Under the pieces are notes generated by a model. That model saw nothing but the letters and a program-made list of their open reading frames with translations. It did no database searches and was not told the DNA's origin. A stretch of 64,000 nucleotides of DNA from Oscillospiraceae bacterium (lineage in GTDB: Bacteria > Bacillota > Clostridia > Oscillospirales > Oscillospiraceae). The stretch is taken from contig CACYHB010000005.1 of the NCBI GenBank assembly GCA_902774015.1, forward strand, positions 34,252 through 98,251. The letters run 5' to 3'. Position 1 is the stretch's first letter. Each line of letters starts with the position of its first letter. Both the position numbers and the translations under genes were made by a program. Positions 8,217 to 17,149 of this stretch are shown piece after piece.

Positions 8217-9023
8217 ATGAACGATCAAAAAGTCGGCGGCTCTGCGGCTGCGTTCAGGAAACAGTACCTGTTCGTCATCCGTGAGCTGACAAACAGGGAA
8301 ATCAAACGCAAATATGCCAGATCCTATCTCGGCATCATCTGGAGCGTTCTCAACCCGCTGCTGACCATGCTGGTGATGACGATGGTTTTCTCCTACATGT
8401 ATCGGAGAAACATCGTCAACTATCCCGTATATCTGCTGACCGGACAGATTTTCTTCACGCTCTTCAGAAGCTCCACGGACAGCGCCATGTCCGCCCTGGC
8501 CGATAACCGGCTGCTCCTGATGAAGGCCAAGCTCCCCAAGCAGACCTTCGTCCTGGCGCGGATCTACACCGCCCTTGTCAACTTCGGATATACCTGCATC
8601 GCCTACGCGCTGATCGTGCTTTTGTTTGCCGTCCTCGGTAAGCTGAAGCTGAGCTGTGCTCTGCTGCTGTTCCCGGCGGACGTGCTGCTCCTGCTCATGT
8701 TCTCGACGGGGATCGGGCTGACGCTCTCCATCATTCATGTCTTTTTCGCGGATATCCAGTATCTTTACCGCGTTCTGCTGACGCTGTGGATGTACCTGTC
8801 CGCACTGTTTTACCCGGTGTCCAGCCTTTCTCCCACCATGCAGACTGTCGTGGGACTCAATCCGGTTTACCTCGCCATCTCGATCGCGAGGACCATGGTG
8901 CTGGAGAGCGCTTTTCCCGACTGGCGAAGCTGGCTCGGGCTCGGCCTGTACGCGCTGGCGAGCTTTTCGGTGGGATACTTCGTTTTCCGCAAGTATGAGA
9001 ACAATGTGATGCAATTCCTGTGA
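8217..9023 (+). CDS. ABC-2 type polysaccharide export permease (Wzm/TagG family)
   Basis: A 268-residue inner-membrane protein with six predicted membrane helices. It carries the N-terminal amphipathic ELTNREIKRKYARSYLGIIWS segment (written as 8280-8345 in DNA) typical of Wzm and TagG permeases. The C-terminus shows LNPVYLAISIAR, as in O-antigen and teichoic-acid exporters. With the ATPase encoded next it should flip and export an undecaprenyl-linked glycan. The ATG at 8217 is preceded by AAGGAAAAGG. The permease-ATPase pair and the absence of a Wzx/Wzy pair in this cluster point to ABC-dependent export. Confidence 0.9.
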   Translation: MNDQKVGGSAAAFRKQYLFVIRELTNREIKRKYARSYLGIIWSVLNPLLTMLVMTMVFSYMYRRNIVNYPVYLLTGQIFFTLFRSSTDSAMSALADNRLLLMKAKLPKQTFVLARIYTALVNFGYTCIAYALIVLLFAVLGKLKLSCALLLFPADVLLLLMFSTGIGLTLSIIHVFFADIQYLYRVLLTLWMYLSALFYPVSSLSPTMQTVVGLNPVYLAISIARTMVLESAFPDWRSWLGLGLYALASFSVGYFVFRKYENNVMQFL

Positions 9024-9041
9024 TCGGAGAGAAAAGGCTTT

Positions 9042-10073
9042 ATGGTGATCTATATATTGCTTGCTCTGTTTCTGATCCTTGCCGTGGTGCTGACGACTGT
9101 GCTGTACGCCCCCGGCAGGCGGAATCGCAGAACGAAGAATCCCGGGAAAAAGACCGCTCCCCGCGGCGGCAGCGCTTCCCGGGCGGATATGGCCGCCGAA
9201 GAACGATCGGCCCTGCCCCGGGCCGGACAGGCGGCTCTTCGCGACTGGGAAGAGCTGGAATATGAAATGGAGGCACGGGCGACGGCGTCCGCGCCAAACA
9301 CGCTCGGCGCGCCTACGCGCGTCATCCCTGCGGGAGAGGAGCCCGTCATTTCCGTGCAGGACGTAACGATGATTTTCCGCATCGCCACCGGCAAGGTCTC
9401 CGGCCTGAAGGAATACATGATCCGGAAGGTCGAGAAAAAAATCAGCCACCGGGAGCTGCGCGCGCTGGATCACGTGAGTTTTGACGTGTTCAAGGGAGAG
9501 GTGGTCGGCCTGATCGGGACCAACGGCTCCGGCAAGAGCACGCTGCTGCGCATCGTCTCTGGCGCTCTGCGCCCCACGTCCGGCCGCGTGGCGGTGGACC
9601 ACGGCAAGGTCCAGCTCCTGACGCTCGGCACCGGCTTTGACGGAGAGCTGACGGCGAGGGAGAACGTCTACCTGAACGGCGCCATCATCGGCTACAGCCG
9701 CGAGTTTCTCAATGCGCACTATCAGGAGATCGTCGAATTTGCCGAGCTGGAGGATTTCATGGAAGAGAAGGTCAAAAACTTCTCTTCGGGCATGGTCTCG
9801 CGCCTGGGCTTCGCGATCGCCACGGCCGGCGGCGCCGCGGAGATCCTGATCCTGGACGAGGTCCTGAGCGTGGGCGACGAGTTCTTCCGCAAGAAGAGCC
9901 TTGCGAAGATCCGGGAGATGATCCACGGCGGCTCCACCGTGCTGATGGTATCGCACAACATGAACACGATCCGCCAGAACTGCACAAAGGTCGTGTGGAT
10001 CGAGAAAGGGAAACTGCAGATGGTGGGCAGCCCCGCCGCCGTCTGCGCCGCCTATACGGCAAAGCAGAGATGA
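9042..10073 (+). CDS. Polysaccharide-export ABC ATPase with N-terminal membrane anchor (Wzt/TagH family)
   Basis: A 343-residue ATPase partner of the permease upstream. Residues 1-22 form a hydrophobic helix. A basic and low-complexity linker runs to about residue 100, then the nucleotide-binding domain: Walker A GTNGSGKST near residue 162, signature FSSGMVSRL near 248, Walker B ILILDEV near 268, and the H-loop MVSHNMNTIR. It ends shortly after the ATPase core, so the C-terminal carbohydrate-binding domain of Wzt proteins that have one is missing. The start at 9042 is supported by GGAGAG about 10 nt upstream; starting later (ATG at 9189) would remove the anchor but lacks such support. The stop overlaps the next start as ATGA. 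Confidence 0.87.
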   Translation: MVIYILLALFLILAVVLTTVLYAPGRRNRRTKNPGKKTAPRGGSASRADMAAEERSALPRAGQAALRDWEELEYEMEARATASAPNTLGAPTRVIPAGEEPVISVQDVTMIFRIATGKVSGLKEYMIRKVEKKISHRELRALDHVSFDVFKGEVVGLIGTNGSGKSTLLRIVSGALRPTSGRVAVDHGKVQLLTLGTGFDGELTARENVYLNGAIIGYSREFLNAHYQEIVEFAELEDFMEEKVKNFSSGMVSRLGFAIATAGGAAEILILDEVLSVGDEFFRKKSLAKIREMIHGGSTVLMVSHNMNTIRQNCTKVVWIEKGKLQMVGSPAAVCAAYTAKQR

Positions 10074-11509
10074 AGCTGCAGTCTTTCGTATTCAGCAGCG
10101 ACTGCTGCGAGCGGGAAGAACTCTATTATCGCGCAGACGGCGGGGTCTTTCCCGACGGGGAGAGCGCTGTGCTCGCGCCGGGGGCCGAACTGGAGACCGA
10201 TACCTACATGAATGCGTTTGACGCTTCTTTCTGGTCTTCCCACTGCGCCGTCGGCCGATGGGGGCTGGAGGTGCTGGCCTGCGGAAGCGCGTCGTTGGCG
10301 CTCCTGCGCAGGAAGGGCGGGCGCTGCTTCCCGTGCGACAGCGCCGTGATCTCCTGCGAGACGCCGGAGCGCGTCGTTCTGTCGCCCCGAGCCGGAGAAG
10401 CCGGCCGCTATTTCCTTCGCGTGCGCGCAGAGAGCGAAACACGCCTGCTGTCGGCAGCCTTTTTCTCGCAGGAAGCGCCGCGCAGCCCGCAGATCCGGCT
10501 GGGCGCCGCCATCTGCACCTTTCACCGGGGGGAGATGCTGGCGAAAAACCTGGGCGTCCTGCGCGCCTCCCGCTTTTTTGCCGAGGGCGACGCCCTCAGC
10601 GGCCGACTCCAGATCCACGTGGTGGACAACGGCTCCGAGCTTCCGAGCGAGGATTCCCCTTCTTTTCGCGTATTCCGCAATCCCAACACCGGCGGCTCCG
10701 GCGGTTTTGCACGGGCCTTGTCGGAGTTTCGGCTGCGGCAGACGGAGCTGAGTCTGACGCACGTGGTGTTCATGGATGACGACGTGGAGCTGATCGCCGA
10801 GAGCTTTTACCGGCTGCACGCCTTCCTCAGCTATCTCAACGAGTCGGAGGCGGACACGGTCGTTGCCGGGCGGATGTTCCGGTATGACGAACGACATGTC
10901 CAGTACACCGCCGCAGAGATCTGGAACGGGGGCGAGCTTCGCCATGTGGGGCTCAACTGTGACATGACGGATCCGGCCTCGCTGGAAAAAATGAATGACA
11001 GCAGCGGCGCCGAGTACGGCGGCTGGTGGTTCTGCTGCTATCCGATGCGCTTTGCGATGGAGAACGAGCCCATGCCATTCTTCCTCCATTGTGACGACGT
11101 GGAGTACGGACTCCGCCACGGGGGGACGCCCCTGATCCTCAACGGCGTGCAGGTATGGCATGAAACCTATGAGTACCGGCAGAGCGCGCTCATGCGCTAT
11201 TATGATACAAGAAACCCGCTCTTTGTAAACGAGCGCTATCCCTCGCCGGAGAGCGATCCCCAGGCGGTATACGAGCGGTGGTTCCGCGCGCTCACGGAGC
11301 TGCACGTGAAAAAAGATTATCGCGGTGAATACATGATGATCGCCGCGATGTGGGATTATCTGAAGGGAACGGACTTTCTGTCCGGCGGCGCTGCGCTTCG
11401 GCGCAGCCGGGAGCTGGCAGAAAAACAGTCCTTTTCCCGATGGGAGAACGCACTGCTGCGCCGGCTTGCCGCGGCAAAATATCACAGGCGCTTCTCCACC
11501 CATGACTGA
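10070..11509 (+). CDS. GlfT2-like galactofuranosyltransferase
   Basis: A 479-residue protein with the two-part layout of mycobacterial GlfT2: an N-terminal beta-rich domain of about 150 residues, then a GT2-family GT-A domain. Visible catalytic features are HVVDNGSELP, NTGGSGGFARAL, a DDD metal site at 236-238 (MDDDVELI), a second acidic pair at 342-343 (CDDVEYGLR) and a histidine at 364 (VWHETY). These correspond to the positions GlfT2 uses for metal and acceptor. With UDP-galactopyranose mutase encoded at 20682, transfer of galactofuranose is the best reading. The start overlaps the ATPase stop by 4 bases. Linkage and acceptor are unknown. Confidence 0.83.
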   Translation: MKLQSFVFSSDCCEREELYYRADGGVFPDGESAVLAPGAELETDTYMNAFDASFWSSHCAVGRWGLEVLACGSASLALLRRKGGRCFPCDSAVISCETPERVVLSPRAGEAGRYFLRVRAESETRLLSAAFFSQEAPRSPQIRLGAAICTFHRGEMLAKNLGVLRASRFFAEGDALSGRLQIHVVDNGSELPSEDSPSFRVFRNPNTGGSGGFARALSEFRLRQTELSLTHVVFMDDDVELIAESFYRLHAFLSYLNESEADTVVAGRMFRYDERHVQYTAAEIWNGGELRHVGLNCDMTDPASLEKMNDSSGAEYGGWWFCCYPMRFAMENEPMPFFLHCDDVEYGLRHGGTPLILNGVQVWHETYEYRQSALMRYYDTRNPLFVNERYPSPESDPQAVYERWFRALTELHVKKDYRGEYMMIAAMWDYLKGTDFLSGGAALRRSRELAEKQSFSRWENALLRRLAAAKYHRRFSTHD

Positions 11510-11621
11510 GCGTAACGATATGACGCTGATAAGCAATAAAGCCGGCTGCCCTGCGTTCCATGCCCGGAACACGGGCTGAAGGATCATGATAAACAAACCT
11601 GAACGAGAGGAACCGATAGAG

Positions 11622-14405
11622 ATGGAAAAAGTCATCCTGCAAAAACTCATTCTTTCCGACGCTGTGATCGCGGACGGAACGGAAGAAATGGTCTGCCGCA
11701 GCCGGAATCCTATTATCTGCTCTGCGGGAAAACGACGCGAGTTCGTGCTGAAAGCCGGATATTATGATTTTTCGACCTATTTCAACTCCCTTTCCCTCGG
11801 GAAATGGGAGGAGATGTGCGCCGCAGAGCGCTTCACCCTGGAGCTTGACGCCAAGGGAGAATTCGATCTGGACGTGATGGGCCATTATGCGGATGATGAC
11901 GGGATGCTTCACAAGGAGTGGCTGGGGAAATATTCCTTCCAGCTCAGCTCTTTTGAGCACGTTGTGATCGATATCCCGGTAGAAGCGGTCAGCGAGGTCG
12001 TTTCTTTCCAGATCACGGCGCTGCGTACGTCATATCTGCTGGGCGGCTGCTACTGTGCGATGATCGAGGAGCAGCTGCTGCGCAGCCCCCGCGTTGGCGT
12101 GACCATCGAGGGAGCCGAAGCCGCGCCCGAGAGAAAAACGGAGCTGTTCCTGAAGTCCAGGGTGTTCGGGGATGAGGAGCTGGGGAAGGTCTTTGCCCCG
12201 GCTGACGGGGCGGATCCTTCGCCGTATACGCACGTTCTCACACTGAAAGCCGGCTCCTTCTATATGCAGGACAGCTTTCGCCGGCTTGCCGCGATCCTGC
12301 GGATGCAGAGGCCCGAAAAGACGGAACTGCGTATCGCCGGCAGCGTTCTGGACCTCAAAAAGCGCAGCCGGACGCTCGATCCCACGGAAGAAGACGAAAC
12401 GCTTGATCTGAACCGCTGGGATGCTGTGATCCGGAATGAGCTGCACAGCGCCGATCCCGAGTGCTGCGCTTTCCTCTGCGCTGCCGCAGAGAGCGCAGAC
12501 GCCGCGCAGGAAACGAAAGCCTTTACCATGGGCGGGATCTGCTGCTGGCGGGAAACGGCACCGGAAACAGCGGAAGACGCGCTTGCCGATGAAGGCAGAT
12601 TTGTTCTGCAGAAGCTCATGGTTGACAGTGCCGCGATCTGGGACGGCACGCAGGACATGTATTACCGCAGCGAGGCCAGGATCCTCCGTTCGCCGGACAG
12701 GAGCGGGGGTTTCGTGATGCCTGCCGCCTACTACGATTTCTCCACGTACTTCAACTCCTTCTCCCTGGCAAAGTGGAGAAAATATACCAATTCGGAAGAC
12801 TGGTGCCTGGAGCTGGATATCAAGGGCTCCTTCTCGCTGGATCTGATGGGACACTATGTGGATGCCGTCGGGAACATTCACAAGGAGTGGCTTGGCAGCT
12901 ATTCCTATGATCTGAAAAAGAAGACGCATCTCTCTTTGCCGATCCCCGGTGAGGGCAGCAGCATCGTGACGGCCTTTCAGATCACGGCCCGGAGCGAATG
13001 CCGCCTCTACGACGGATATTACTCCGCGAAGGCGGCGGAAGATGAGGTTCGGGACCCCTTCATCACCCTTGCGACCACGACGTATAAAAAAGAGGACTAC
13101 GTCCGCAGAAATATCAAGATCCTGGAGAGCAGCCTGTTCTCGGATCCGCAGCTTGCGGAGCATTTCAGCTGGAAGATCGTCGACAACGGCCGCACGCTGG
13201 ATCCGAAGAAGTGGAATACGGACTATCTGGAAGTGATCCCCAACGACAACGTGGGCGGAAGCGGCGGCTTCTGCCGCGGCATGATCGAGGCGCTCTCCCA
13301 GAAGAAGAAACCGACGCACGTCCTCCTGATGGATGACGACGTATATTTCATGGCGGAGAGCTTCCGCCGGGTGTACATGCTGCTGAAGCTGCTCAAGCCG
13401 CAGTACGACGACGCCTTCATCAGCGGCGCCATGCTGGAGATCAACCAGCGGAACATCCAGCACGAGGACGTGGGAATGTTCCGCCTCAACGGCGAACACG
13501 GACCCTCCAAACCCCGGTACGATCTGAACCTCTGGGACAGCCCCATCCGCAACGAGGTGGAGCTGAAGGAGGACGTTCACCAGTACAGCGGCTGGTGGTA
13601 CTGCTGCGTTCCCACGACGGTGGCGAGAGAGGACAATCTGCCGCTGCCCTTCTTCATCCGCGGGGACGACGTGGAGTATTCCATCCGCAACCACGCCCGC
13701 TTCATCACCATGAACGGTATCTGTATCTGGCACGAGGGCTTTGGCACCAAATTCTCCGGCGCCATGGAGCTCTACCAGGTGCACCGCAACGACCTGATCC
13801 TGCAGACCACGAATGCGCACATCGCAGACGTGAAGGTGATCGAACGGATCCGGAACCTGTTCTGGGAGGAAGTCTTCAAGTTCAACTACAAGGGCTGCGA
13901 TCTGCTGCTTGACGCCGTGGAGGATTTCCTCAAGGGACCGGCGTATCTCAAGACGCTCAACGGGGAAGCCTGCATGAAGGAGCACCGGGCCAGGGACAAC
14001 CAGCTCAAGCCCATCACCGACGAGGTGCGCCGATACATCAACTACGAAACGCTCTACGACAGCGCTCCGCTCACCGGAATGACGCAGAAGCTGTACGGGC
14101 ATTTCGTAAACGGGCAGAAGCTGCCGGAGATCCTGTGCGGGAAAAAGGTGGCCGTGATCCCCTATGGCTGGGGCTATTCCCAGTCGAAGCTCTACCGGGC
14201 CGGTACCGTGTATGCGATCGACCCGCACAACGATCTCTACGTGGAGTACAGGCGGGACCGCAGCAAGTTCCGCGCCGTGACCCAGCGCTATGACAGGCTG
14301 ATGGCCCGCTACAGCGCGGAGTACGAACAGGTGGCGGAGGCCTACCGCGCCGAAGAGCGGGAGATGGAGAGCAAGAGCTTCTGGATGGACTATCTGAATG
14401 CTTAA
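11622..14405 (+). CDS. Tandem GlfT2-like glycosyltransferase with a degenerate first half
   Basis: A 927-residue protein made of two GlfT2-like units. The beta-domain occurs twice, near residues 1-165 and 325-485, with matching segments such as YDFSTYFNS and HKEWLG. The second unit has an intact GT-A core: NVGGSGGF, DDD at 571-573 (LLMDDDVYFM), DD at 682-683 (RGDDVEYS) and His704. In the first unit the aligned stretch THVLTLKAGSFYMQDSFRR has Lys-Ala-Gly (209-211) in place of DDD, and the unit stops near residue 295. It is therefore predicted to be inactive. The start at 11622 has GAGAGGAA 9 nt upstream; an earlier ATG at 11586 has no clear ribosome site. It probably makes the galactofuran with the preceding enzyme. 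Confidence 0.82.
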   Translation: MEKVILQKLILSDAVIADGTEEMVCRSRNPIICSAGKRREFVLKAGYYDFSTYFNSLSLGKWEEMCAAERFTLELDAKGEFDLDVMGHYADDDGMLHKEWLGKYSFQLSSFEHVVIDIPVEAVSEVVSFQITALRTSYLLGGCYCAMIEEQLLRSPRVGVTIEGAEAAPERKTELFLKSRVFGDEELGKVFAPADGADPSPYTHVLTLKAGSFYMQDSFRRLAAILRMQRPEKTELRIAGSVLDLKKRSRTLDPTEEDETLDLNRWDAVIRNELHSADPECCAFLCAAAESADAAQETKAFTMGGICCWRETAPETAEDALADEGRFVLQKLMVDSAAIWDGTQDMYYRSEARILRSPDRSGGFVMPAAYYDFSTYFNSFSLAKWRKYTNSEDWCLELDIKGSFSLDLMGHYVDAVGNIHKEWLGSYSYDLKKKTHLSLPIPGEGSSIVTAFQITARSECRLYDGYYSAKAAEDEVRDPFITLATTTYKKEDYVRRNIKILESSLFSDPQLAEHFSWKIVDNGRTLDPKKWNTDYLEVIPNDNVGGSGGFCRGMIEALSQKKKPTHVLLMDDDVYFMAESFRRVYMLLKLLKPQYDDAFISGAMLEINQRNIQHEDVGMFRLNGEHGPSKPRYDLNLWDSPIRNEVELKEDVHQYSGWWYCCVPTTVAREDNLPLPFFIRGDDVEYSIRNHARFITMNGICIWHEGFGTKFSGAMELYQVHRNDLILQTTNAHIADVKVIERIRNLFWEEVFKFNYKGCDLLLDAVEDFLKGPAYLKTLNGEACMKEHRARDNQLKPITDEVRRYINYETLYDSAPLTGMTQKLYGHFVNGQKLPEILCGKKVAVIPYGWGYSQSKLYRAGTVYAIDPHNDLYVEYRRDRSKFRAVTQRYDRLMARYSAEYEQVAEAYRAEEREMESKSFWMDYLNA

Positions 14406-14420
14406 TGTGGAGGATTGAAA

Positions 14421-17099
14421 ATGGCTAAATATGATGTAGGTATCTTCGGCCTGTGGTACGGCCGGAATTACGGCAGCATAAGCACATATTTTGCATTGAA
14501 GACCGTTGTGGAAGCAATGGGCTATTCTACCGTCATGATCGAGAACCCCCTCAACAGTGATTCTCTGAATGTCGATGCGCTGCCCATGTCCCATCCCCGA
14601 CGTTTTGCCAGGGACCATTACACCATCACACCGCGCTATCGGCTCCCTGAAATGGGGAAACTCAACGAGCTCTGCGGCGGCTTTCTGCTGGGCTCGGATC
14701 AGATGTGGAATTATGGACTGAGCCGGGCGTATAAGGAGGCTTATTTCCTTGATTTTGCTGCCGACAGCAAGGTCAAGGTCGCCTATGCGACTTCTTTCGG
14801 CAAATACCCGTATAATGGCCCTGCGTCCTATAAACCCACAATACGCAAATGTCTCGATCGGTTCACCGGAATCTCGGTCCGGGATGATTTTTCCCAACGC
14901 ATTTTGAAAGAGGAGATCGGCATTGATGCTGAGCAACTGCTGGATCCGGTTTTCCTCTGCCCGCGGAGCGCCTACGAGGGCTTGATTGCGGAAGGCGAAG
15001 CACTGCCATACAAAGACTATATTTTCGCTTATATCCTCGATCCCAATCCGGAGATCGGCCAGAGCCTGCTCTATGCGGCAGAGGAATCCGGCAAACAAAT
15101 CATCATCGCCTTTAACGAACTGTCAGATAAAAAAACTATGATGGAGCGGCTGAAGGTCAAGGATAAAAGATTGATCACGCTGAACGATATTCCGGTCAGT
15201 ACCTGGCTCGCATGCTTCCAGAACGCTAATTTTGTACTGACGGACTCTTTCCACGGCGCGTGTTTTTCGGTTATCTTTGAACGCCCGTTTGTTGTCCTGA
15301 AAAACAACAGACGCGGCGGCGGGCGATTTAACTGCCTTCTTAGTACACTTGGGCTCATGAACCGCATGGTGGAAGATCCATCGTTGATGGGGATCGCTTT
15401 CAGTGCGCTGTCCGATTTTGAGGAGATCGACTATTCGGCAGTGAAAGAGACAATCGGTATGGAGCGGGAGCGTGGGATAAAGTGGCTGGAACAGGCGCTT
15501 CGGCCCATCCACAGCAGCGCAGTGACGGCAGTTCTTGCCAAAGAAAAATGTGTTGGCTGCGGCGCATGTGTTTCTGCGTGCCCGGTGAATGCGATAAGGC
15601 TTAAAGCCGACAGATGGGGCTATTATCGTTCCTTTGTCGACTATGAAACATGTATAAACTGTGGAAAATGTACCCAGATTTGTCCGGCCCTACAGCTTCC
15701 TGTCAATGTCAATAAAAAATCGCCGGATTGCTACGAGTTCGTGTCTTCCGACGAGCAGGTGCTGCGCCGCAGCTCCAGCGGCGGCATCTTTTCCACATTG
15801 GCAGGAGCGATCCTTGCGGAGGGCGGAGCGGTTGTCGGCGCTGCGTGGAAGGACGACTTCACTGTAAATCATATTGTTGCCGAAAACGAGGAGGAACTCC
15901 AGAAACTGCAGAAATCCAAATATCTGCAGAGCTATGTCGGCGACATTTTCCGGCGTGTGAAGAAACTGCTCGACAGTGGACGACTTGTGCTGTTCACCGG
16001 AACGCCTTGCCAGGTCACCGGCTTGCGGGCTTATTTGGGGAAAGACTACGATAATCTGCTGGCTGTGGATATCCTGTGCGGCAATGCGCCTTCCCCGATG
16101 TTCTTCAAAAAATATATTGATGAAACCTTTGGAAATAATTTGAAGATCTATGAATTTCGTCATAAGTCCGACGAAATCAGATGGGACGCCATGCATATCC
16201 AGGCTACCCTTAGAAATGGTGATACGATCGTTCATAATGGCGCCAGGGATGATAACTATCAGCGGGTCTACCACAATCACACGATGTGTCCGCCTCATTG
16301 TGAGAATTGCAGATTCCAGGCCTTTCCGCGTGTGGGCGATATTTCCATCGGAGATTTTTGGAAAATCAAAAATCATGATCCTGCACTAGACACCTTCAAA
16401 GGCGTCTCGCTTGTCCTCTGCAATAGTGCGAAAGGAGAACGGTTTTTCAAGCGTATTCCCGCAGATCGGTACGCTGTAATGAAAAAAGTTCCGCTTGAGT
16501 GGATGGGAGGAAATGGCTACTCACGGAACGGTGGAAAAAACTGGATCTCTGCAAGCAGGGACTTATTTTATGATGCGATTGCGATCATGCCGTTCAGCAA
16601 AGCGGTCAACTATGCGCTCAAACCGAACCATGGCCAGTTCCGAAATGCATATCGAGGTACAAATACCCCACTCCGCCTAGACTATAAGATGCTTCACTTC
16701 ACTTATGAGAGCAATGTTTGGGAGGAAGTAAGTGTCGAAGGGAAAACGACCTTGATTGTAAAAGAGAATAAATGGAAGGAAACCGGACACTATGCAAGGC
16801 TGCCTATGGCCGGGATGTTGAAAAAGGACAGGACATACCGTCTCTCCGTCAAATTCAGAATCCATTCTCAGTCTGAAATTCTGAATTTCCACTTGATCGA
16901 CAGCGGCAGCAAGCAGCTTCAGGTAATCCACTCAGAAAGAATTACCGGGCGCTGTGACGGCAATCAATGGATCGAAATCGCAACTTCTTTTGTTCCGAAT
17001 ACGGACTATTATGATGAATTCATGTTTGGAGCAACACATGTCAGCGGATTGAATAATTATCTGATGATTGCGTATCTTGATATCTCCGAGGAATTATAA
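14421..17099 (+). CDS. Polysaccharide pyruvyltransferase / ferredoxin / FrhB fusion with C-terminal beta domain
   Basis: An 892-residue four-part protein. Residues 1 to about 365 match the polysaccharide pyruvyltransferase family (NYGS near the N-terminus, LGSDQMWNYG, VAYATSFG, LTDSFHGACFS). Two [4Fe-4S] motifs follow near 377-430 (CVGCGACVSACP and CINCGKCTQICP). Next is an F420-hydrogenase beta-subunit (FrhB)-like domain with SSSGGIFS, KSKYLQSYVGD and FTGTPCQV. The last 130 residues look like a beta-sandwich, possibly carbohydrate-binding. The pyruvyltransferase part would add a ketal pyruvate or related group to the glycan; the redox half's role is unknown. GGAGG lies 7 nt before the ATG. 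The gene is AT-richer than its neighbours. Confidence 0.8.
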   Translation: MAKYDVGIFGLWYGRNYGSISTYFALKTVVEAMGYSTVMIENPLNSDSLNVDALPMSHPRRFARDHYTITPRYRLPEMGKLNELCGGFLLGSDQMWNYGLSRAYKEAYFLDFAADSKVKVAYATSFGKYPYNGPASYKPTIRKCLDRFTGISVRDDFSQRILKEEIGIDAEQLLDPVFLCPRSAYEGLIAEGEALPYKDYIFAYILDPNPEIGQSLLYAAEESGKQIIIAFNELSDKKTMMERLKVKDKRLITLNDIPVSTWLACFQNANFVLTDSFHGACFSVIFERPFVVLKNNRRGGGRFNCLLSTLGLMNRMVEDPSLMGIAFSALSDFEEIDYSAVKETIGMERERGIKWLEQALRPIHSSAVTAVLAKEKCVGCGACVSACPVNAIRLKADRWGYYRSFVDYETCINCGKCTQICPALQLPVNVNKKSPDCYEFVSSDEQVLRRSSSGGIFSTLAGAILAEGGAVVGAAWKDDFTVNHIVAENEEELQKLQKSKYLQSYVGDIFRRVKKLLDSGRLVLFTGTPCQVTGLRAYLGKDYDNLLAVDILCGNAPSPMFFKKYIDETFGNNLKIYEFRHKSDEIRWDAMHIQATLRNGDTIVHNGARDDNYQRVYHNHTMCPPHCENCRFQAFPRVGDISIGDFWKIKNHDPALDTFKGVSLVLCNSAKGERFFKRIPADRYAVMKKVPLEWMGGNGYSRNGGKNWISASRDLFYDAIAIMPFSKAVNYALKPNHGQFRNAYRGTNTPLRLDYKMLHFTYESNVWEEVSVEGKTTLIVKENKWKETGHYARLPMAGMLKKDRTYRLSVKFRIHSQSEILNFHLIDSGSKQLQVIHSERITGRCDGNQWIEIATSFVPNTDYYDEFMFGATHVSGLNNYLMIAYLDISEEL

Positions 17100-17149
17100 C
17101 AGTGGAATGCGACCCGGCAGAAACATACATGATTGGAGGACGTGATGAA

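Noticed and set aside
7665-9956. A 763-codon minus-strand open frame in the polysaccharide operon
   Set aside because: It crosses the permease and ATPase genes on the opposite strand and shows no domain of its own.
12030-15098. A 1022-codon open frame on the minus strand across the tandem glycosyltransferase gene
   Set aside because: It is the mirror of a high-GC coding frame. The plus strand has clear family motifs and a ribosome site, and the minus-strand translation has no recognisable domain.
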